64,000 bases of DNA from Nocardioides sp. SYSU D00065 (GCF_017916425.1 NZ_JAFMSX010000001.1:1116001-1180000), one strand, 5' to 3'. Positions 18,101-26,250 are shown, counted from the first letter of the stretch. Notes: a model not told the origin generated them from the letters alone. Numbers and translations: made by a program.

Positions 18101-18340
18101 AGCCACCATGGCGGCCTCGGACGCGGTCAGGTAGTCGACCGCCGGCTGGATGATGGTGACCTGCTTGGCGCTGCTCGCCGCCTCCCGGGAGTCGCTGTAG
18201 TCGCCCAGCACACGGAGGCCCCCCAGGGTGGCCGCGAGCAGCAGCGGGATGGCCAGGGCGAGCGCGATCTTGCGGCGCAGGGGCCAGCCGGCTACCGACA
18301 TGCCCGCTCCCTTCCGGGACTGGGCTGCATCCTGGGTCAT
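15167..18340 (-). CDS. cvnA: Conservon sensor histidine-kinase-like protein (CvnA-like)
   Basis: A 1057-residue membrane sensor. TM1 is at about 21-44, an extracellular nitrate/nitrite-sensor-type helical region at about 45-285, TM2 at about 288-313, then HAMP, a dimerisation region and a HATPase_c domain with [14 protein letters not shown] (N box) and [13 protein letters not shown]. The last ~450 residues are Pro/Ala/Glu-rich and probably disordered, with lysine/alanine heptads and a tandem Pro-Thr repeat. Two starts are plausible: ATG 18340 (GAGG upstream) and ATG 18301 (GGGAG upstream). First gene of a five-gene operon with cvnB, cvnC, cvnD and a substrate-binding lipoprotein. Confidence 0.92.
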   Translation of the reverse strand: MTQDAAQSRKGAGMSVAGWPLRRKIALALAIPLLLAATLGGLRVLGDYSDSREAASSAKQVTIIQPAVDYLTASEAAMVAAQSDDAASQGDLIDAIADISTNAEALTEARDSADLTDLQVAHVNALLDLSQAMRGEGAESLGPATWIALVRQLESSVTQLITSVNAAQDTPEPRLEQLSQAMSGRLSLALQQGLIATTLSQSSSQDLFSEIGVEAAAIDRLAGSVEGAEEQTALLRTQNTRHAGQVRDDSASDLGGRDAYAPYDEITASLISGVSDTLDEAASDAQRNALLGAALTLLALAAAIAIAFVIARSLLDPIGRVREGALAVARHRLPDAVARIRAGQEPEPIKTIDVTTNEEIGQVARAVDDLHRQAIHLASGEAQLRQTVNAMFVTLSRRSTSLVNQQLAQIERLEHDEEDPKRLESLFRLDHLASRMRRTADSLLILADAPNRAAGTYSLTVGEALQAATSGVQDYQRVQILSHLGTRVSDDAAPDVVHLLTELVDNALTYSPPAEPVRLAAKLGADGVTVTITDAGLGVPPAELEQLNRDLAHGAEATPDTARRMGLFVVSRLAERHGIHASLARNAGGGMTATVLLPPAILPELPQSTPAPQAAPDAAQPVPATVAAPEAEILETTAVAAPAGARRSARKPSRAERAEAKAAEKAEKAAAAQAKAARDAEAQSAPQPVQPEPVQPEPAQPSPQPVARTAAVPSVTEDRPPLESLLPRREPGANMPRTGADAFLPPETSSATGPLFGKRPSPAGESATAAGAGSADAPVPAAASRAEKVASVVPITALASRQRAQAEEAKVEPTAPQPTAPATPPTTPPTTPPVTQQSVAEPVVQPPAQPAVEPEPARAHDPLSRSVPTGAGDRATAVDPADEVQVDVDDPLGLGTPTRRVTPPVAEPVAQPVAPPAAQPVADVPAASLGTDHGTNGLSQDRGAPARAGGDSPIFKSMRSGWLTGDASAIHETEVDRGWEIAEQVAEETPAVEATPAGLPRRAPGERLVPGSVTPPTAAKTRDPEAIRRRLQAHTAGVSRGRRAAQSSPQHTEAGPV
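15843..15878 (-). repeat. 12-bp tandem repeat in the cvnA tail
   Basis: Three copies of a 12-bp unit (the third with one change) coding a Pro-Pro-Thr-Thr repeat in the disordered C-terminal tail of the sensor. Confidence 0.85.
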
Positions 18341-18526
18341 GTGTGCCTCGTTCGTGAGCGACTGCGGAGAGACGAAACGTGCCCCGAGGGACGGAGCAGA
18401 CTCAACCTAAGGAGTCTCGCGACATTCCGTGGCGTTTTCGCAGAAGTTGCGCCCCGGGGGTGTAAAGGGCTGGACCAGCCGTTTCGCGAGCGGGCGGCGC
18501 GTGGATCGGTCACCACCGGGAACGAC

Positions 18527-18568
18527 AGTGGAGCCCACGGTCACACCCTGTCGGCCGCGGGCTCCACT
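18527..18568 (-). terminator. Hairpin downstream of the AIM24 gene
   Basis: 14-bp arms (AGTGGAGCCCACGG and CCGCGGGCTCCACT, one mismatch) with a 14-nt loop, 20 nt after the AIM24 stop. The rest of the 248-bp gap up to cvnA (18341-18588) holds no recognisable gene and probably carries the conservon promoter. Confidence 0.6.
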
Positions 18569-18588
18569 GGTGCCGGAACGCCGCAGGC

Positions 18589-19272
18589 TCAGCCGGCGGA
18601 GCCGTGGCTGTGCGGCGGCACGACCGGGCCCTCGGACGGCTGGACCACGACGAACCCGGGGCCCTGGAAGGCGTACTGGAACGCCTCGCCGGTGCCGCCG
18701 CGCAGCATCGAGCGCATGTTCATCGAGCTGACGACCTGCGGCACCAGCCCGGCCGACCAGCACACGGCGGCGTTGATGTCGACGTAGGTCGGCGCCTGCG
18801 AGCAGTCCAGGATCAGCGGCTGGCCGTCGCTGGTCAGCGCGACCGTGCCGTGACCCTGCACCAGGGTGTTGAACATCCCGCCGCTCATCATCCCGGCGCC
18901 CTTGACCCGGTGGACGTCGTACTCGAGCGTGGCGTCCATCGCGAGCAGCGCCGTGCCGTTGACCGACAGCGCGTCGCCCTCGAGGTGCACGAGGAAGACG
19001 TCCTTGGCGGTGTCGGCGAAGAAGACCTCGCCCTGCCCGGCGACCGTCATCAGCGGCGTGTCCTCGGAGGTCACCAGCCGGCGCATCATCTTGCCGAGCG
19101 AGCCCGCCGACTTGTGCTCGAAGGTGACCTGCCCCTGGTAGGCCACCATCGAGCCCTTCGCGGCGAGCACCGGCTCGCCGAGCACCGCCCGCAGCGTCTT
19201 GCGGTGGTGCAGGCTGAACCGCTGGGCGGTCGCGTTCTCCTGGTTGGCCTGGTCGAACAGCTCGCTGCGCAT
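18589..19272 (-). CDS. AIM24 family protein
   Basis: A 227-residue all-beta protein of the AIM24 (formerly DUF124) family, related to tryptophan RNA-binding attenuator-like folds. Repeated strands such as GEVFFADTAKDVFLVHLEGDALSVNG and a Gly-rich GAGMMSGG turn fit the family. There is no signal peptide or membrane helix. The function of bacterial members is unknown. A GGGGGAG ribosome site precedes the ATG. It is separated from the conservon by a hairpin. Confidence 0.88.
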   Translation of the reverse strand: MRSELFDQANQENATAQRFSLHHRKTLRAVLGEPVLAAKGSMVAYQGQVTFEHKSAGSLGKMMRRLVTSEDTPLMTVAGQGEVFFADTAKDVFLVHLEGDALSVNGTALLAMDATLEYDVHRVKGAGMMSGGMFNTLVQGHGTVALTSDGQPLILDCSQAPTYVDINAAVCWSAGLVPQVVSSMNMRSMLRGGTGEAFQYAFQGPGFVVVQPSEGPVVPPHSHGSAG

Positions 19273-19363
19273 GGTGCTCCCCCGTCGTCGTGGCGGCCCT
19301 CCTGGCCGCCGTCGCGGGGAGCCTAGCGAGGAGCGGGCCCGCGAGGGGCGCGCTCGCGCACGG

Positions 19364-19576
19364 TCAGGCGCGCTCGACCTCGCTCTGGAGCTTGAGGACC
19401 GTCGTGCCGTCCTCCTGCTCGATGACGTACGCCGGGTCGTCGTCGCTGCCGTGCCGGGTGATCTCCTTGCCCTTGGTCGTGCGCGAGACGTCGCCGTGGT
19501 GGATCTCGGCGACCTTGCCCTCGGCCCACGAGGAGCCCCACTTCCACTTCACCAGCGTGCCGGTCCGGATCGTCAT
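19364..19576 (-). CDS. Small TUDOR-like protein (DUF2945 family)
   Basis: A 70-residue protein. It begins with a basic beta-barrel segment (GTLVKWKWGSSWAEGKV), then SRTTKGKEITRHGSDDDPAYVIEQEDG, the pattern of the hypervirulence-associated TUDOR domain family (DUF2945). The function is unknown. ATG 19576 follows CACCGT (19583-19588) by 6 nt, so it is probably leaderless. Confidence 0.8.
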   Translation of the reverse strand: MTIRTGTLVKWKWGSSWAEGKVAEIHHGDVSRTTKGKEITRHGSDDDPAYVIEQEDGTTVLKLQSEVERA

Positions 19577-19617
19577 CCCGCCACGGTGCCACGGGCCGGA
19601 CGCGGGCGGACCACCCC

Positions 19618-20178
19618 TCAGGAGCGGACGTGCATCCGCTCGCCCTGGGGGCCGAAGATCGCCAGCACCTCCGCGGGTGCCGGCCCGGGGTTGCCGACCC
19701 AGTGCGGCGTACGGGTGTCGAACTCGACGACCTCCCCGGGCTCCAGGGTCAGGTCGCGGGTGCCCACGATCAGGCGCACCCGGCCGCTGAGCACGTAGAA
19801 CCACTCGTAGCCCTCGTGCGTCTGCAGCGTGGGCGCCGGGTCCCGGTCGACCGGGAGGACGAGCTTGAACGACTGCAGCCCGCCGGGTCGGCGCGTCAGG
19901 GGGATGTGGACGCGACCGTGCCGCACCACCGGTTTGAGGCGCACCCGCGGGTCACCCGTCTCCGGCGCGTCGACCAGCTCGTCGAGTGCGACCCGGTGCG
20001 CGCGGGCCAGGGGCAGCAGCAGCTCGAGGGTCGGCTTGCGCTGACCGGACTCCAGGCGCGAGAGCGTGCTCACGGAGATGCCGGTCTCCTGCGCCAGGTC
20101 GGTCAGCGTGGCCTCGCGCTCCAGCCGCAGCTGCCGCAGCCGCGGTCCGACGTTGCGCAGCACTCCCTCGTCGTCCAT
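19618..20178 (-). CDS. XRE-family regulator with C-terminal cupin
   Basis: A 186-residue regulator. The helix-turn-helix at about 10-63 includes TLTDLAQETGISVSTLSRLE. A cupin_2 domain at about 105-180 shows HEGYEWFYVLSGRVRL and PGEVVEFDTRTPHW with the conserved His/Glu set. Such proteins usually bind a small ligand or metal and repress adjacent genes. ATG 20178 is 6 nt from CAAACT (20185-20190). It is divergent from the FAD-oxidoreductase/methyltransferase gene, its probable target, with a palindrome between them. Confidence 0.9.
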   Translation of the reverse strand: MDDEGVLRNVGPRLRQLRLEREATLTDLAQETGISVSTLSRLESGQRKPTLELLLPLARAHRVALDELVDAPETGDPRVRLKPVVRHGRVHIPLTRRPGGLQSFKLVLPVDRDPAPTLQTHEGYEWFYVLSGRVRLIVGTRDLTLEPGEVVEFDTRTPHWVGNPGPAPAEVLAIFGPQGERMHVRS

Positions 20179-20184
20179 GCCGCG

Positions 20185-20237
20185 AGTTTGCCACATCGGC
20201 AAGAATGTTTGTCAGTTCCGCAGGGTGGGTGCATTCT
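20185..20237. promoter_or_regulatory. Divergent promoters with a TTGCC-N5-GGCAA operator
   Basis: Plus strand: TTGTCA (20209-20214), 17-bp spacer, CATTCT (20232-20237), then ATG 20245. Minus strand: CTGACA (20210-20215), then CAAACT (20185-20190) and ATG 20178. The -35 regions overlap. An inverted repeat TTGCC-ACATC-GGCAA (20188-20202) overlaps the xre -10, suited to autoregulation by the XRE-cupin protein. The binding protein is inferred from position only. Confidence 0.6.
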
Positions 20238-20244
20238 CGACGGC

Positions 20245-21825
20245 ATGACTGAGAACACGATGTACGACGTGGTGGTGGTCGGCGGCGGCGCGGCCGGCCT
20301 GAGCGGTGCGATGGCGCTGGGGCGCTCCAAGCGCTCCGTGCTGGTGGTCGACGCGGGCGAGCCCCGCAACGCCCCGGCCGGACATGCCCACAACTACCTG
20401 GGGCGCGAGGGCATCCCCCCGCGCGAGCTGCTCGAGATCGGCCGCACCGAGGTGGCGCAGTACGGCGTCGATCTGGTCGACGATCGCGTGGTCGGCCTGT
20501 CCGGTGCGGCCGGCGACTTCCTCGTGACGACCGCGGGCGGACGGCGCTACGGCGCGCGCCGGGTGCTCGTGACGGCGGGGGTCGTGGACGAGCTGCCCGA
20601 CGTGCCGGGTCTGGCCGAGCGGTGGGGCGTCGACGTCCTGCACTGCCCCTACTGTCACGGTTGGGAGGTCCGCGACCAGGCGATCGCCGTCCTGGCCACG
20701 ACTCCGATGGCCGGGCACCAGGGCCTGCTGTTCCGGCAGCTGTCCGACGACGTGGTGATGATCGTCCACGACGGCGTGGAGCTGCCCGACGAGGAGCTGG
20801 AGAAGATGAGCGCCATCGGCGTCCGGATCGAGCACGGCACCCCGCAGGAGGTCGTCACCGAGGGGGATGCGCTCGTGGGGCTGCGGCTGGCCGACGGCTC
20901 GGTGCTGGAGCGGCAGGCCATCGTGGTGGCCAGCAAGCCGCACGCGCGCGCCGACTTCCTCGCCCCGCTGGGCCTGGAGCCACAGCCGTTCGAGATGAAC
21001 GGCGTCGCCTTCGGCTCGGTCATCGCGGTGGAGTCGTCCGGCGCGACTGCGGTCCCGGGCGTCTTCGCCGCAGGCAACGTCACCGACGTCGCGATGACGC
21101 TGATGGCCTCGGCCGCGCACGGCATGCGGGTCGGGGCGTGGATCAACGCCGAGCTCGCCGCCGAGGACGCGGCGCGAGCCGTGGCCGAGCGGCGTGCCGC
21201 GCACTTCGAGCGGCCCGCGTGGGAGGAGCGCTACTCCGGCGAGCAGGTGTGGAGCGGCCGTGCCAACGTGCAGCTGGTCGCGGAGGTCGCCGCCATGACG
21301 CCGGGCCGGGCGCTGGAGGTCGGCTGCGGGGAGGGTGGCGACGCCATCTGGCTCGCCTCCCACGGTTGGGACGTGACGGCCGTCGACTTCGCCGACGCCG
21401 CCCTGGCCCGCACCGCCACCCACGCCGAGGAGGCCGGGGTGGGCGACCGCGTCAGCACCCGCCGTGTCGACGTACGCATCTTCGAGCCCGACGGGGAGAC
21501 GTGGGACCTGGTCACCTCGCACTTCGTGCACCTGCCCGACGGCGGCATGGTGGACGTCGTACGACGCCTCGCCGCGGCAGTGGCGCCCGGCGGGACCCTG
21601 CTCGTGGTCGGGCACGACCCCGAGGACCTGGCGACCGGGCTGCGGCACGGACACCGCACGTTCCTGTTCACCGCCGAGTCGCTCCTGCCCGCGCTCGACG
21701 GGGACGGCGCGGGTGAGTGGGCGGTCGAGGTGTGCGAGTCCCGACCGCGCACGCAGCCGCACCCGCAGACCGGTGAGGAGATCGCCGTCGCCGACGCGGT
21801 GCTGCGGGCGCGCCGCCTCGCGTGA
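20245..21825 (+). CDS. Fused thioredoxin-reductase-like FAD oxidoreductase and SAM methyltransferase
   Basis: A 526-residue two-domain protein. Residues 1-310 are a thioredoxin-reductase-type flavoprotein with FAD motif GGGAAG (14-19), the redox pair CPYC (Cys134/Cys137) and a C-terminal GVFAAGNVTD. Residues about 320-526 are a class I methyltransferase with motif I LEVGCGEGGDA (G360-G362 core) and VDVRIFEPDGETWDLV. Both halves look intact. The flavoprotein probably oxidises or reduces dithiols using FAD/NADPH and the methyltransferase may alkylate the product; the joint substrate is unknown. It diverges from the XRE-cupin regulator. Confidence 0.9.
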   Translation: MTENTMYDVVVVGGGAAGLSGAMALGRSKRSVLVVDAGEPRNAPAGHAHNYLGREGIPPRELLEIGRTEVAQYGVDLVDDRVVGLSGAAGDFLVTTAGGRRYGARRVLVTAGVVDELPDVPGLAERWGVDVLHCPYCHGWEVRDQAIAVLATTPMAGHQGLLFRQLSDDVVMIVHDGVELPDEELEKMSAIGVRIEHGTPQEVVTEGDALVGLRLADGSVLERQAIVVASKPHARADFLAPLGLEPQPFEMNGVAFGSVIAVESSGATAVPGVFAAGNVTDVAMTLMASAAHGMRVGAWINAELAAEDAARAVAERRAAHFERPAWEERYSGEQVWSGRANVQLVAEVAAMTPGRALEVGCGEGGDAIWLASHGWDVTAVDFADAALARTATHAEEAGVGDRVSTRRVDVRIFEPDGETWDLVTSHFVHLPDGGMVDVVRRLAAAVAPGGTLLVVGHDPEDLATGLRHGHRTFLFTAESLLPALDGDGAGEWAVEVCESRPRTQPHPQTGEEIAVADAVLRARRLA

Positions 21826-21848
21826 GGCGGGCGGACGCCGCGCCGGTG

Positions 21849-22358
21849 TCAGCCGATGAGACCGAGCCGGGCCAGCACCAGCGCGGCGATCCGCTCGACG
21901 GGCAGCGCCGGGTCGACGTCCATCCCGGGCTCGTCGGGCTGCAGCGGCTCCAAGGTGTCGAGCTGCGACTCGAGCAGGCTCGGCGGCATGAAGTGCTCGC
22001 GGGCGTTCATCCGGTCGAGGATGAGGTGCTTGTCGCCCGTGCAGTGCACGAAGAACGTTCCCGCGCCGCCGCGGAGCAGCACCGCGCGGTAGGTCCGTCG
22101 CAGGGCGCTGCAGGTCATCAGCGTCGGCTCGTCGCGAGCGTCCCGCTCGGCCGTCCACTCGGCCAGCGACTCCAGCCAGCCCCAGCGGTCGGCGTCGGTG
22201 AGCGCGATGCCCTCACGCATCTTGGCGACGTTGGCCGGTGGGTGGAAGTCGTCACCCTCCGCGAGCTCCCAGCCGAGCCGCTGCTGCACCGCCTGCGCGA
22301 CGCTCGACTTCCCCGACCCGGAGACGCCCATGAAGACCAGGTGCAGCGGCTCGCTCAT
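21849..22358 (-). CDS. gntK: Gluconokinase
   Basis: A 169-residue kinase that phosphorylates gluconate to 6-phosphogluconate, feeding the pentose phosphate pathway. The P-loop GVSGSGKSS is at 11-19, EGDDFHPPANVAKMREG matches the substrate region, and CSALRRTYR is the lid. The length is standard for GntK. Its ATG overlaps the permease stop (ATGA), so the permease and kinase are translationally coupled. Confidence 0.94.
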   Translation of the reverse strand: MSEPLHLVFMGVSGSGKSSVAQAVQQRLGWELAEGDDFHPPANVAKMREGIALTDADRWGWLESLAEWTAERDARDEPTLMTCSALRRTYRAVLLRGGAGTFFVHCTGDKHLILDRMNAREHFMPPSLLESQLDTLEPLQPDEPGMDVDPALPVERIAALVLARLGLIG

Positions 22359-23731
22359 CCGACCGCCCACACACCGAGGGCGAGCACGAAGATCGACACG
22401 CCGAGGGTCGTCTCGAGGACCGTCCACGTGCGCAGCGTGGTCTTGACGTCCATCCCGAAGAACCGGCTGACCAGCCAGAAGCCCGAGTCGTTGACGTGCG
22501 AAAGCACCGTGGCCCCGGCGGCGATCGCGAGCACCAGCGCGACGAGCTGCAGCGACGAGGGGTCCGCCTCGGTCACGGCTGCGGACAGGAGCCCGGCGGT
22601 GGTGGTCAGCGCGACGGTCGCCGATCCCTGCGCGACGCGCAGGATCGTCGCGATCACGAAGGCCGAGACGACCAGCGGGAGGCCGAGGTCGGCGAGCGAC
22701 TCCGACAGCGCGGCGCCGATGCCGCTGTAGCGCAGCACGCCGCCGAACATCCCGCCGGCACCGGTGATGAGGATGATCGCGCAGATGGGGCCGAGGGCGT
22801 CGTTGAGCAGGGTCTCGACCTCCTCGCGCGAGTGGCGGCGGATAGCGAGCGTGTACGTCGCGACGAGGAGCGCGATGAGCAGCGCGACCGGGGTCTGGCC
22901 CAGGAAGACGAGCGCGTCCACGAGCCCGCCGTCCTCGGCGATGGTGCCGTTGGTCCGCAGGGTGGTGAGGACCGTGTTGGCGCCGATCAGCACCAGGGGG
23001 AGCAGCAGGATGCCGAGGACGTGGGCGAAGGCCGGCGGGTTGTCGGTGTCGGCCGCCCGGCCGCCGGTGAGCACCGAGTCGTCGACCGGGACCTGCACCT
23101 TGCCCAGCCACGCGGTCGTGACGACGTACACGCCGACGATCCAGGCGAGCACCGCGACGACCACGCCGACCAGCAGCGTCAGGCCGATGCTGGCGTCGAG
23201 CTCGGTGGCCGCGGTGACCGGTCCCGGGTGCGGCGGGACGATCGCGTGCATGGCGGCGAAGGCGCCGGCGGCGGGCAGGGCGTACATCAGCACCGAGCCG
23301 CCGAACCGCTTCGCGACGGAGAAGATGATCGGCAGGAACACCACGAGCCCGGCGTCGAAGAAGATCGGCAGGCCGAACAGCAGGGCGGCGACGCCGAGCG
23401 CCAGCGGAGCGCGCTTCTCGCCGAACCGGCTCACGAGCGTGTCGGCCAGCACCTGGGCGCCGCCGGTCACCTCCAGCAGCCTGCCGATCATCACGCCGAG
23501 GCCGACGAGCAGCGCGACCGACCCCAGCGTGCTGCCGAAGGCCGCGATGGCGACCGTCGGCACCTCGGCCACCGGGATGCCGGCCGCCACGGCCGTGCCG
23601 AGGCTGACCAGCACCAGCGCGACGAAGGCGTGCATGCGCAGCACGATGATGAGCACGAGCAGCACGGCGACGGCCGCGGCTGCGATGAGCAGCAGCGTGC
23701 CGGAGCCGTAGACGGGGTCCATGGTGTCCAC
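22355..23731 (-). CDS. gntP: Gluconate permease, GntP family
   Basis: A 458-residue proton-coupled gluconate importer with about 12 membrane helices. Family motifs include FGLPIFFDAGLVVFLPI and AAMHAIVPPHPGPV. GTG 23731 was chosen because a GGAGG site lies 8 nt upstream. An ATG three codons later (23722) is the alternative. It is first of a two-gene operon with gntK. No GntR-type regulator is adjacent. Confidence 0.93.
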   Translation of the reverse strand: MDTMDPVYGSGTLLLIAAAAVAVLLVLIIVLRMHAFVALVLVSLGTAVAAGIPVAEVPTVAIAAFGSTLGSVALLVGLGVMIGRLLEVTGGAQVLADTLVSRFGEKRAPLALGVAALLFGLPIFFDAGLVVFLPIIFSVAKRFGGSVLMYALPAAGAFAAMHAIVPPHPGPVTAATELDASIGLTLLVGVVVAVLAWIVGVYVVTTAWLGKVQVPVDDSVLTGGRAADTDNPPAFAHVLGILLLPLVLIGANTVLTTLRTNGTIAEDGGLVDALVFLGQTPVALLIALLVATYTLAIRRHSREEVETLLNDALGPICAIILITGAGGMFGGVLRYSGIGAALSESLADLGLPLVVSAFVIATILRVAQGSATVALTTTAGLLSAAVTEADPSSLQLVALVLAIAAGATVLSHVNDSGFWLVSRFFGMDVKTTLRTWTVLETTLGVSIFVLALGVWAVG

Positions 23732-23834
23732 GTGGAGTGCCTCCGAGTTTCGCCGGGTGGGTCGCCTCACCCTAGGGGCAACACCGCATGTGTGGCTCGT
23801 ACGAGCGGCGCTGCCGGGCCCGCTCCGACACGAC

Positions 23835-23866
23835 GACGGGGCCGGCTCCGCTGAGCCGGCCCCGTC
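23835..23866 (-). terminator. Strong hairpin after dps
   Basis: A perfect 14-bp stem (GACGGGGCCGGCTC with its complement) and a 4-nt loop, 16 nt after the dps stop, without a T-run. It also isolates dps from the gntP promoter region. Confidence 0.75.
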
Positions 23867-23881
23867 GGGGAGGTGTCTGTC

Positions 23882-24436
23882 TCACTCGCTCCAGGAGCGC
23901 GGGAGGCTGCTGTTGGCGACGCGGTTCTCGGCGTCGATCATCCAGGCCAGCTGCTCGAGCCGCTCGAGGATCGTGTGGATCAGGTCGGCGGACGTCGGGT
24001 CCTCGGCGTCCACCTCGTCGTGGATGCGGCGGCCCGTGCCCGCCACCGCGTAGATCGCGGCGACGATGAGGTCGACGCAGTCGCCGGTGTTGACCTCGGC
24101 GGAGGGGAACTCCGGCAGCGTGGACTGCGCGGCGACGGTCGTGGAGCGGGCGTCGGGCGTGGCGTAGACGGCGCGCATCCGCTCGGCGACGTCGTCGGAG
24201 AACCCGCGTGCGGCCTCGACCACCTCGTCGAGGGCCAGGTGCATGTCACGGAAGTTCTTGCCGACGACGTTCCAGTGGGCCTGCTTGCCCTGCAGGTGCA
24301 GGTCGGTCAGGTCGACCAGCAGCTGCTGGAGGTGGCCCGCGAGACGCTCGGAGGCCTGGAACGCCGGGTGCGCGGTGTGGGTGGAGCGGGTCTGGCCGGC
24401 GGACTGGCCGGTGGACTGGGTGGCGGTCTGGGTCAT
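23882..24436 (-). CDS. dps: Dps-type ferritin-like DNA-protection protein
   Basis: A 184-residue Dps that oxidises and stores iron and can shield DNA in starvation or peroxide stress. The ferroxidase ligands are present with canonical spacing: H54 and H66 (KQAHWNVVG and DMHLALDE), D70, D81 and E85. A 25-residue Thr/Gln/Ser tail precedes the helical core and could bind DNA or regulate assembly. A GAGGAA ribosome site precedes the ATG. Two metalloregulator-like boxes lie upstream. Confidence 0.93.
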   Translation of the reverse strand: MTQTATQSTGQSAGQTRSTHTAHPAFQASERLAGHLQQLLVDLTDLHLQGKQAHWNVVGKNFRDMHLALDEVVEAARGFSDDVAERMRAVYATPDARSTTVAAQSTLPEFPSAEVNTGDCVDLIVAAIYAVAGTGRRIHDEVDAEDPTSADLIHTILERLEQLAWMIDAENRVANSSLPRSWSE

Positions 24437-24479
24437 GGCACTTCCTCTCTGTCGGACACCACCTACTGAACACCTTTTT

Positions 24480-24494
24480 CTTGAATGATTCCAG
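24480..24494 (-). promoter_or_regulatory. Fur-family 7-1-7 box upstream of dps
   Basis: CTTGAAT-G-ATTCCAG: the arms match as an inverted repeat at 6 of 7 positions with a 1-nt centre, the geometry of Fur/PerR/Zur sites. It lies 44 nt upstream of the dps start. Which regulator binds is not known. Confidence 0.5.
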
Positions 24495-24513
24495 TAAGGC
24501 GAGGCTGACCTAC
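24495..24513 (-). promoter_or_regulatory. IdeR/DtxR-like iron box upstream of dps
   Basis: A 19-bp segment matching the TTAGGTTAGGCTAACCTAA-type iron box at about 14 positions, including the central AGGCT and ACCTA. It directly abuts the Fur-like box. Confidence 0.4.
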
Positions 24514-24528
24514 CTGGCCGGCGACGGA

Positions 24529-24548
24529 GAGGCGGGCCAGCCCGCCTC
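24529..24548 (-). terminator. Hairpin after the glucanase gene
   Basis: GAGGCGGGC-CA-GCCCGCCTC, a 9-bp perfect inverted repeat 14 nt after the stop of the GH64 gene. It lies between that gene and the dps control region. Confidence 0.6.
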
Positions 24549-24562
24549 CCCGCCGGCTCTCC

Positions 24563-26164
24563 TCAGCCCAGGCGCCACTTCTGGTTCGGCGTGCCGGCAC
24601 AGGTCCACAGCTGCAGCTGCGCCCCGTTGGCGGCGTTGCGGTCGACGATGTCGACGCACTTGTTCGCCTGCGGGTTCACCAGGTCGCCCGCGGCACTGAG
24701 CACGAACTGCTGCGCCGGGTTGGTGCTGCAGCGCGCGAGCTGGATCGGCGCGCCGTCGGCCACGCTGCCGCCGGCGACGTCCATGCACATGCCGTTCTGC
24801 GAGCGGAGCGTGCCGCCGACGCGCTCCCACCGCTGGTTGGTCCCACCGGCGCAGTCCCACATGACCAGGCGCTGGCCGTCCTCGAACCGCCAGTTCGGGA
24901 CGTCGATGCACCTGCCGTTGAGCTGGCTGACGAGAGTGCTGCCGGTGGACCCGGTCGGCGGCGTGGTGCCGCCGCCGGGGCCGAAGGGCGTGAGCGTGAT
25001 CGCGGCCGAGCGCGGGTCGCCGCTGTGCACGAGCGACTCCTGCGCCTGGACGTCGTCGAACGCGAAGCCGTAGGCGCGGCCGTCGACCATGTTCTGGTGC
25101 ACCAGCCGGGAGTAGTGGTTGGTGATGGCACCTTGGTAGAAGTCGGCCGCCGTGCCGCTCGGCTGCGTGTCGAGGCGGCCCAGCGTGGAGCGGTGCAGCG
25201 CGGCGCACAGCGTCCGGGCGATCGGCCCGACGACCTGGTCGTTGGGGGCGTGCAGTGCGCCGTCGCATCCCCACACGTCGCCGGTCGTGGGACGCTGGAA
25301 CGACGCCACCTGCTGGCCCGCGCCGTTGGCGAACGTCATCGTCGCGCCCGTCGTACGCCCGTAGTAGCGGACGTCGGGGCGGTCACCGAACGGCACGACG
25401 GTCAGCGTCTTGGTGGTGTAGGCGTTCCACGCCTGCGCGATGTAGGGGTCGAGGTAGGCGCGGTCGAAGTACCCGGCGTCGGCGGCCTTGCCGGGCGCCA
25501 GCACTCGCAGCACCGTGCCGTCGGCGCGGGTCCGGACCAGCCCGGACCAGCCCGGCTGGTTGCGGATCCCGGCGATCACCTTGTTGCGACCGTCGTCCAC
25601 GAGTCGCCCCGTGGTCCGGGTCGCTCCGTCCGCGCCGGTCACCGAGATGGCGTGCGGCACCGCGAACATGTCGACCTGCGAGCTGTTGAGCCACAGTCCG
25701 GCGTCGTTGTACGTGAACTCGCTCCAGTCGAACAGGATGTTCTCGCTGGGGTCGCCCGGCGCCCACGGCGCCGGCTGCACGAGCCCGTCCGGGGTCAGCC
25801 GGAACGGCAGCCGCTCACCGAACGACATGTACACCCGGCCGGAGAACCCGCGCGGGACGTGAAGGGGCGTGCTCGATCCGGTGCCACCCATGCGGATCGA
25901 CACGTCGGGGGCCGGGCTCGGGGGGTTGCTGCCCGCAGGCCACGGGCTGAACGTGCCGTCCTGCCGGACGTAGCCCAGCCGGCCCGACGCGAGGTCGACG
26001 CCGACGACGTAGAGGAACACCTCCTCGCCGCGCTGGGACTGGTTGACGATGCTGAACGGCAACCGGTCAGGGCCGACGGCACGAGCCGGGCCGGGCAGAC
26101 TGGTGAGCGAGAGCGAGGCCGCGAGTGCGGCGAGCAGGGCGGTGGCGGCACGCAGGATGCGCAT
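24563..26164 (-). CDS. Secreted GH64 beta-1,3-glucanase with ricin-type lectin domain
   Basis: A 533-residue secreted enzyme. The signal peptide is about 1-29. The GH64 thaumatin-like catalytic domain (about 32-395) contains SEFTYNDAGLWLN with E149 and D165 exactly 16 residues apart, as in the catalytic pair of laminaripentaose-producing GH64 enzymes. After a Gly/Thr/Pro linker, a RICIN/CBM13 beta-trefoil (about 407-533) shows three QxW/QxF-type repeats (NQRWERV, AQQFVLS, NQKWRLG). It would cut beta-1,3-glucan such as fungal wall laminarin. ATG 26164 has GAAGAAGG upstream. A LacI-type operator lies 44 nt upstream. Confidence 0.93.
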   Translation of the reverse strand: MRILRAATALLAALAASLSLTSLPGPARAVGPDRLPFSIVNQSQRGEEVFLYVVGVDLASGRLGYVRQDGTFSPWPAGSNPPSPAPDVSIRMGGTGSSTPLHVPRGFSGRVYMSFGERLPFRLTPDGLVQPAPWAPGDPSENILFDWSEFTYNDAGLWLNSSQVDMFAVPHAISVTGADGATRTTGRLVDDGRNKVIAGIRNQPGWSGLVRTRADGTVLRVLAPGKAADAGYFDRAYLDPYIAQAWNAYTTKTLTVVPFGDRPDVRYYGRTTGATMTFANGAGQQVASFQRPTTGDVWGCDGALHAPNDQVVGPIARTLCAALHRSTLGRLDTQPSGTAADFYQGAITNHYSRLVHQNMVDGRAYGFAFDDVQAQESLVHSGDPRSAAITLTPFGPGGGTTPPTGSTGSTLVSQLNGRCIDVPNWRFEDGQRLVMWDCAGGTNQRWERVGGTLRSQNGMCMDVAGGSVADGAPIQLARCSTNPAQQFVLSAAGDLVNPQANKCVDIVDRNAANGAQLQLWTCAGTPNQKWRLG

Positions 26165-26207
26165 GGTCGAACCTTCTTCCCGAGAGAGTGTGACGGCCGT
26201 CACGTTA

Positions 26208-26221
26208 TGAGAGCGCTTCCA
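26208..26221 (-). promoter_or_regulatory. CebR-like LacI-family operator before the glucanase
   Basis: TGGAAGCGCTCTCA on the coding strand. It differs from the actinobacterial CebR-type TGGGAGCGCTCCCA at two positions and keeps the central AGCGCT. It fits sugar-induced control of a secreted glycanase. No LacI-family gene lies in the window. Confidence 0.6.
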
Positions 26222-26250
26222 TGCGCTGTCAAGGGCCGCTTGTGCGCCTC

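Noticed and set aside
15188..18787. Very long open frame on the plus strand opposite the conservon sensor
   Set aside because: It is antisense to a protein with recognisable HAMP and ATPase motifs. Its translation is low-complexity Arg/Gly/Asp with no domain, as expected of a shadow frame in GC-rich DNA.
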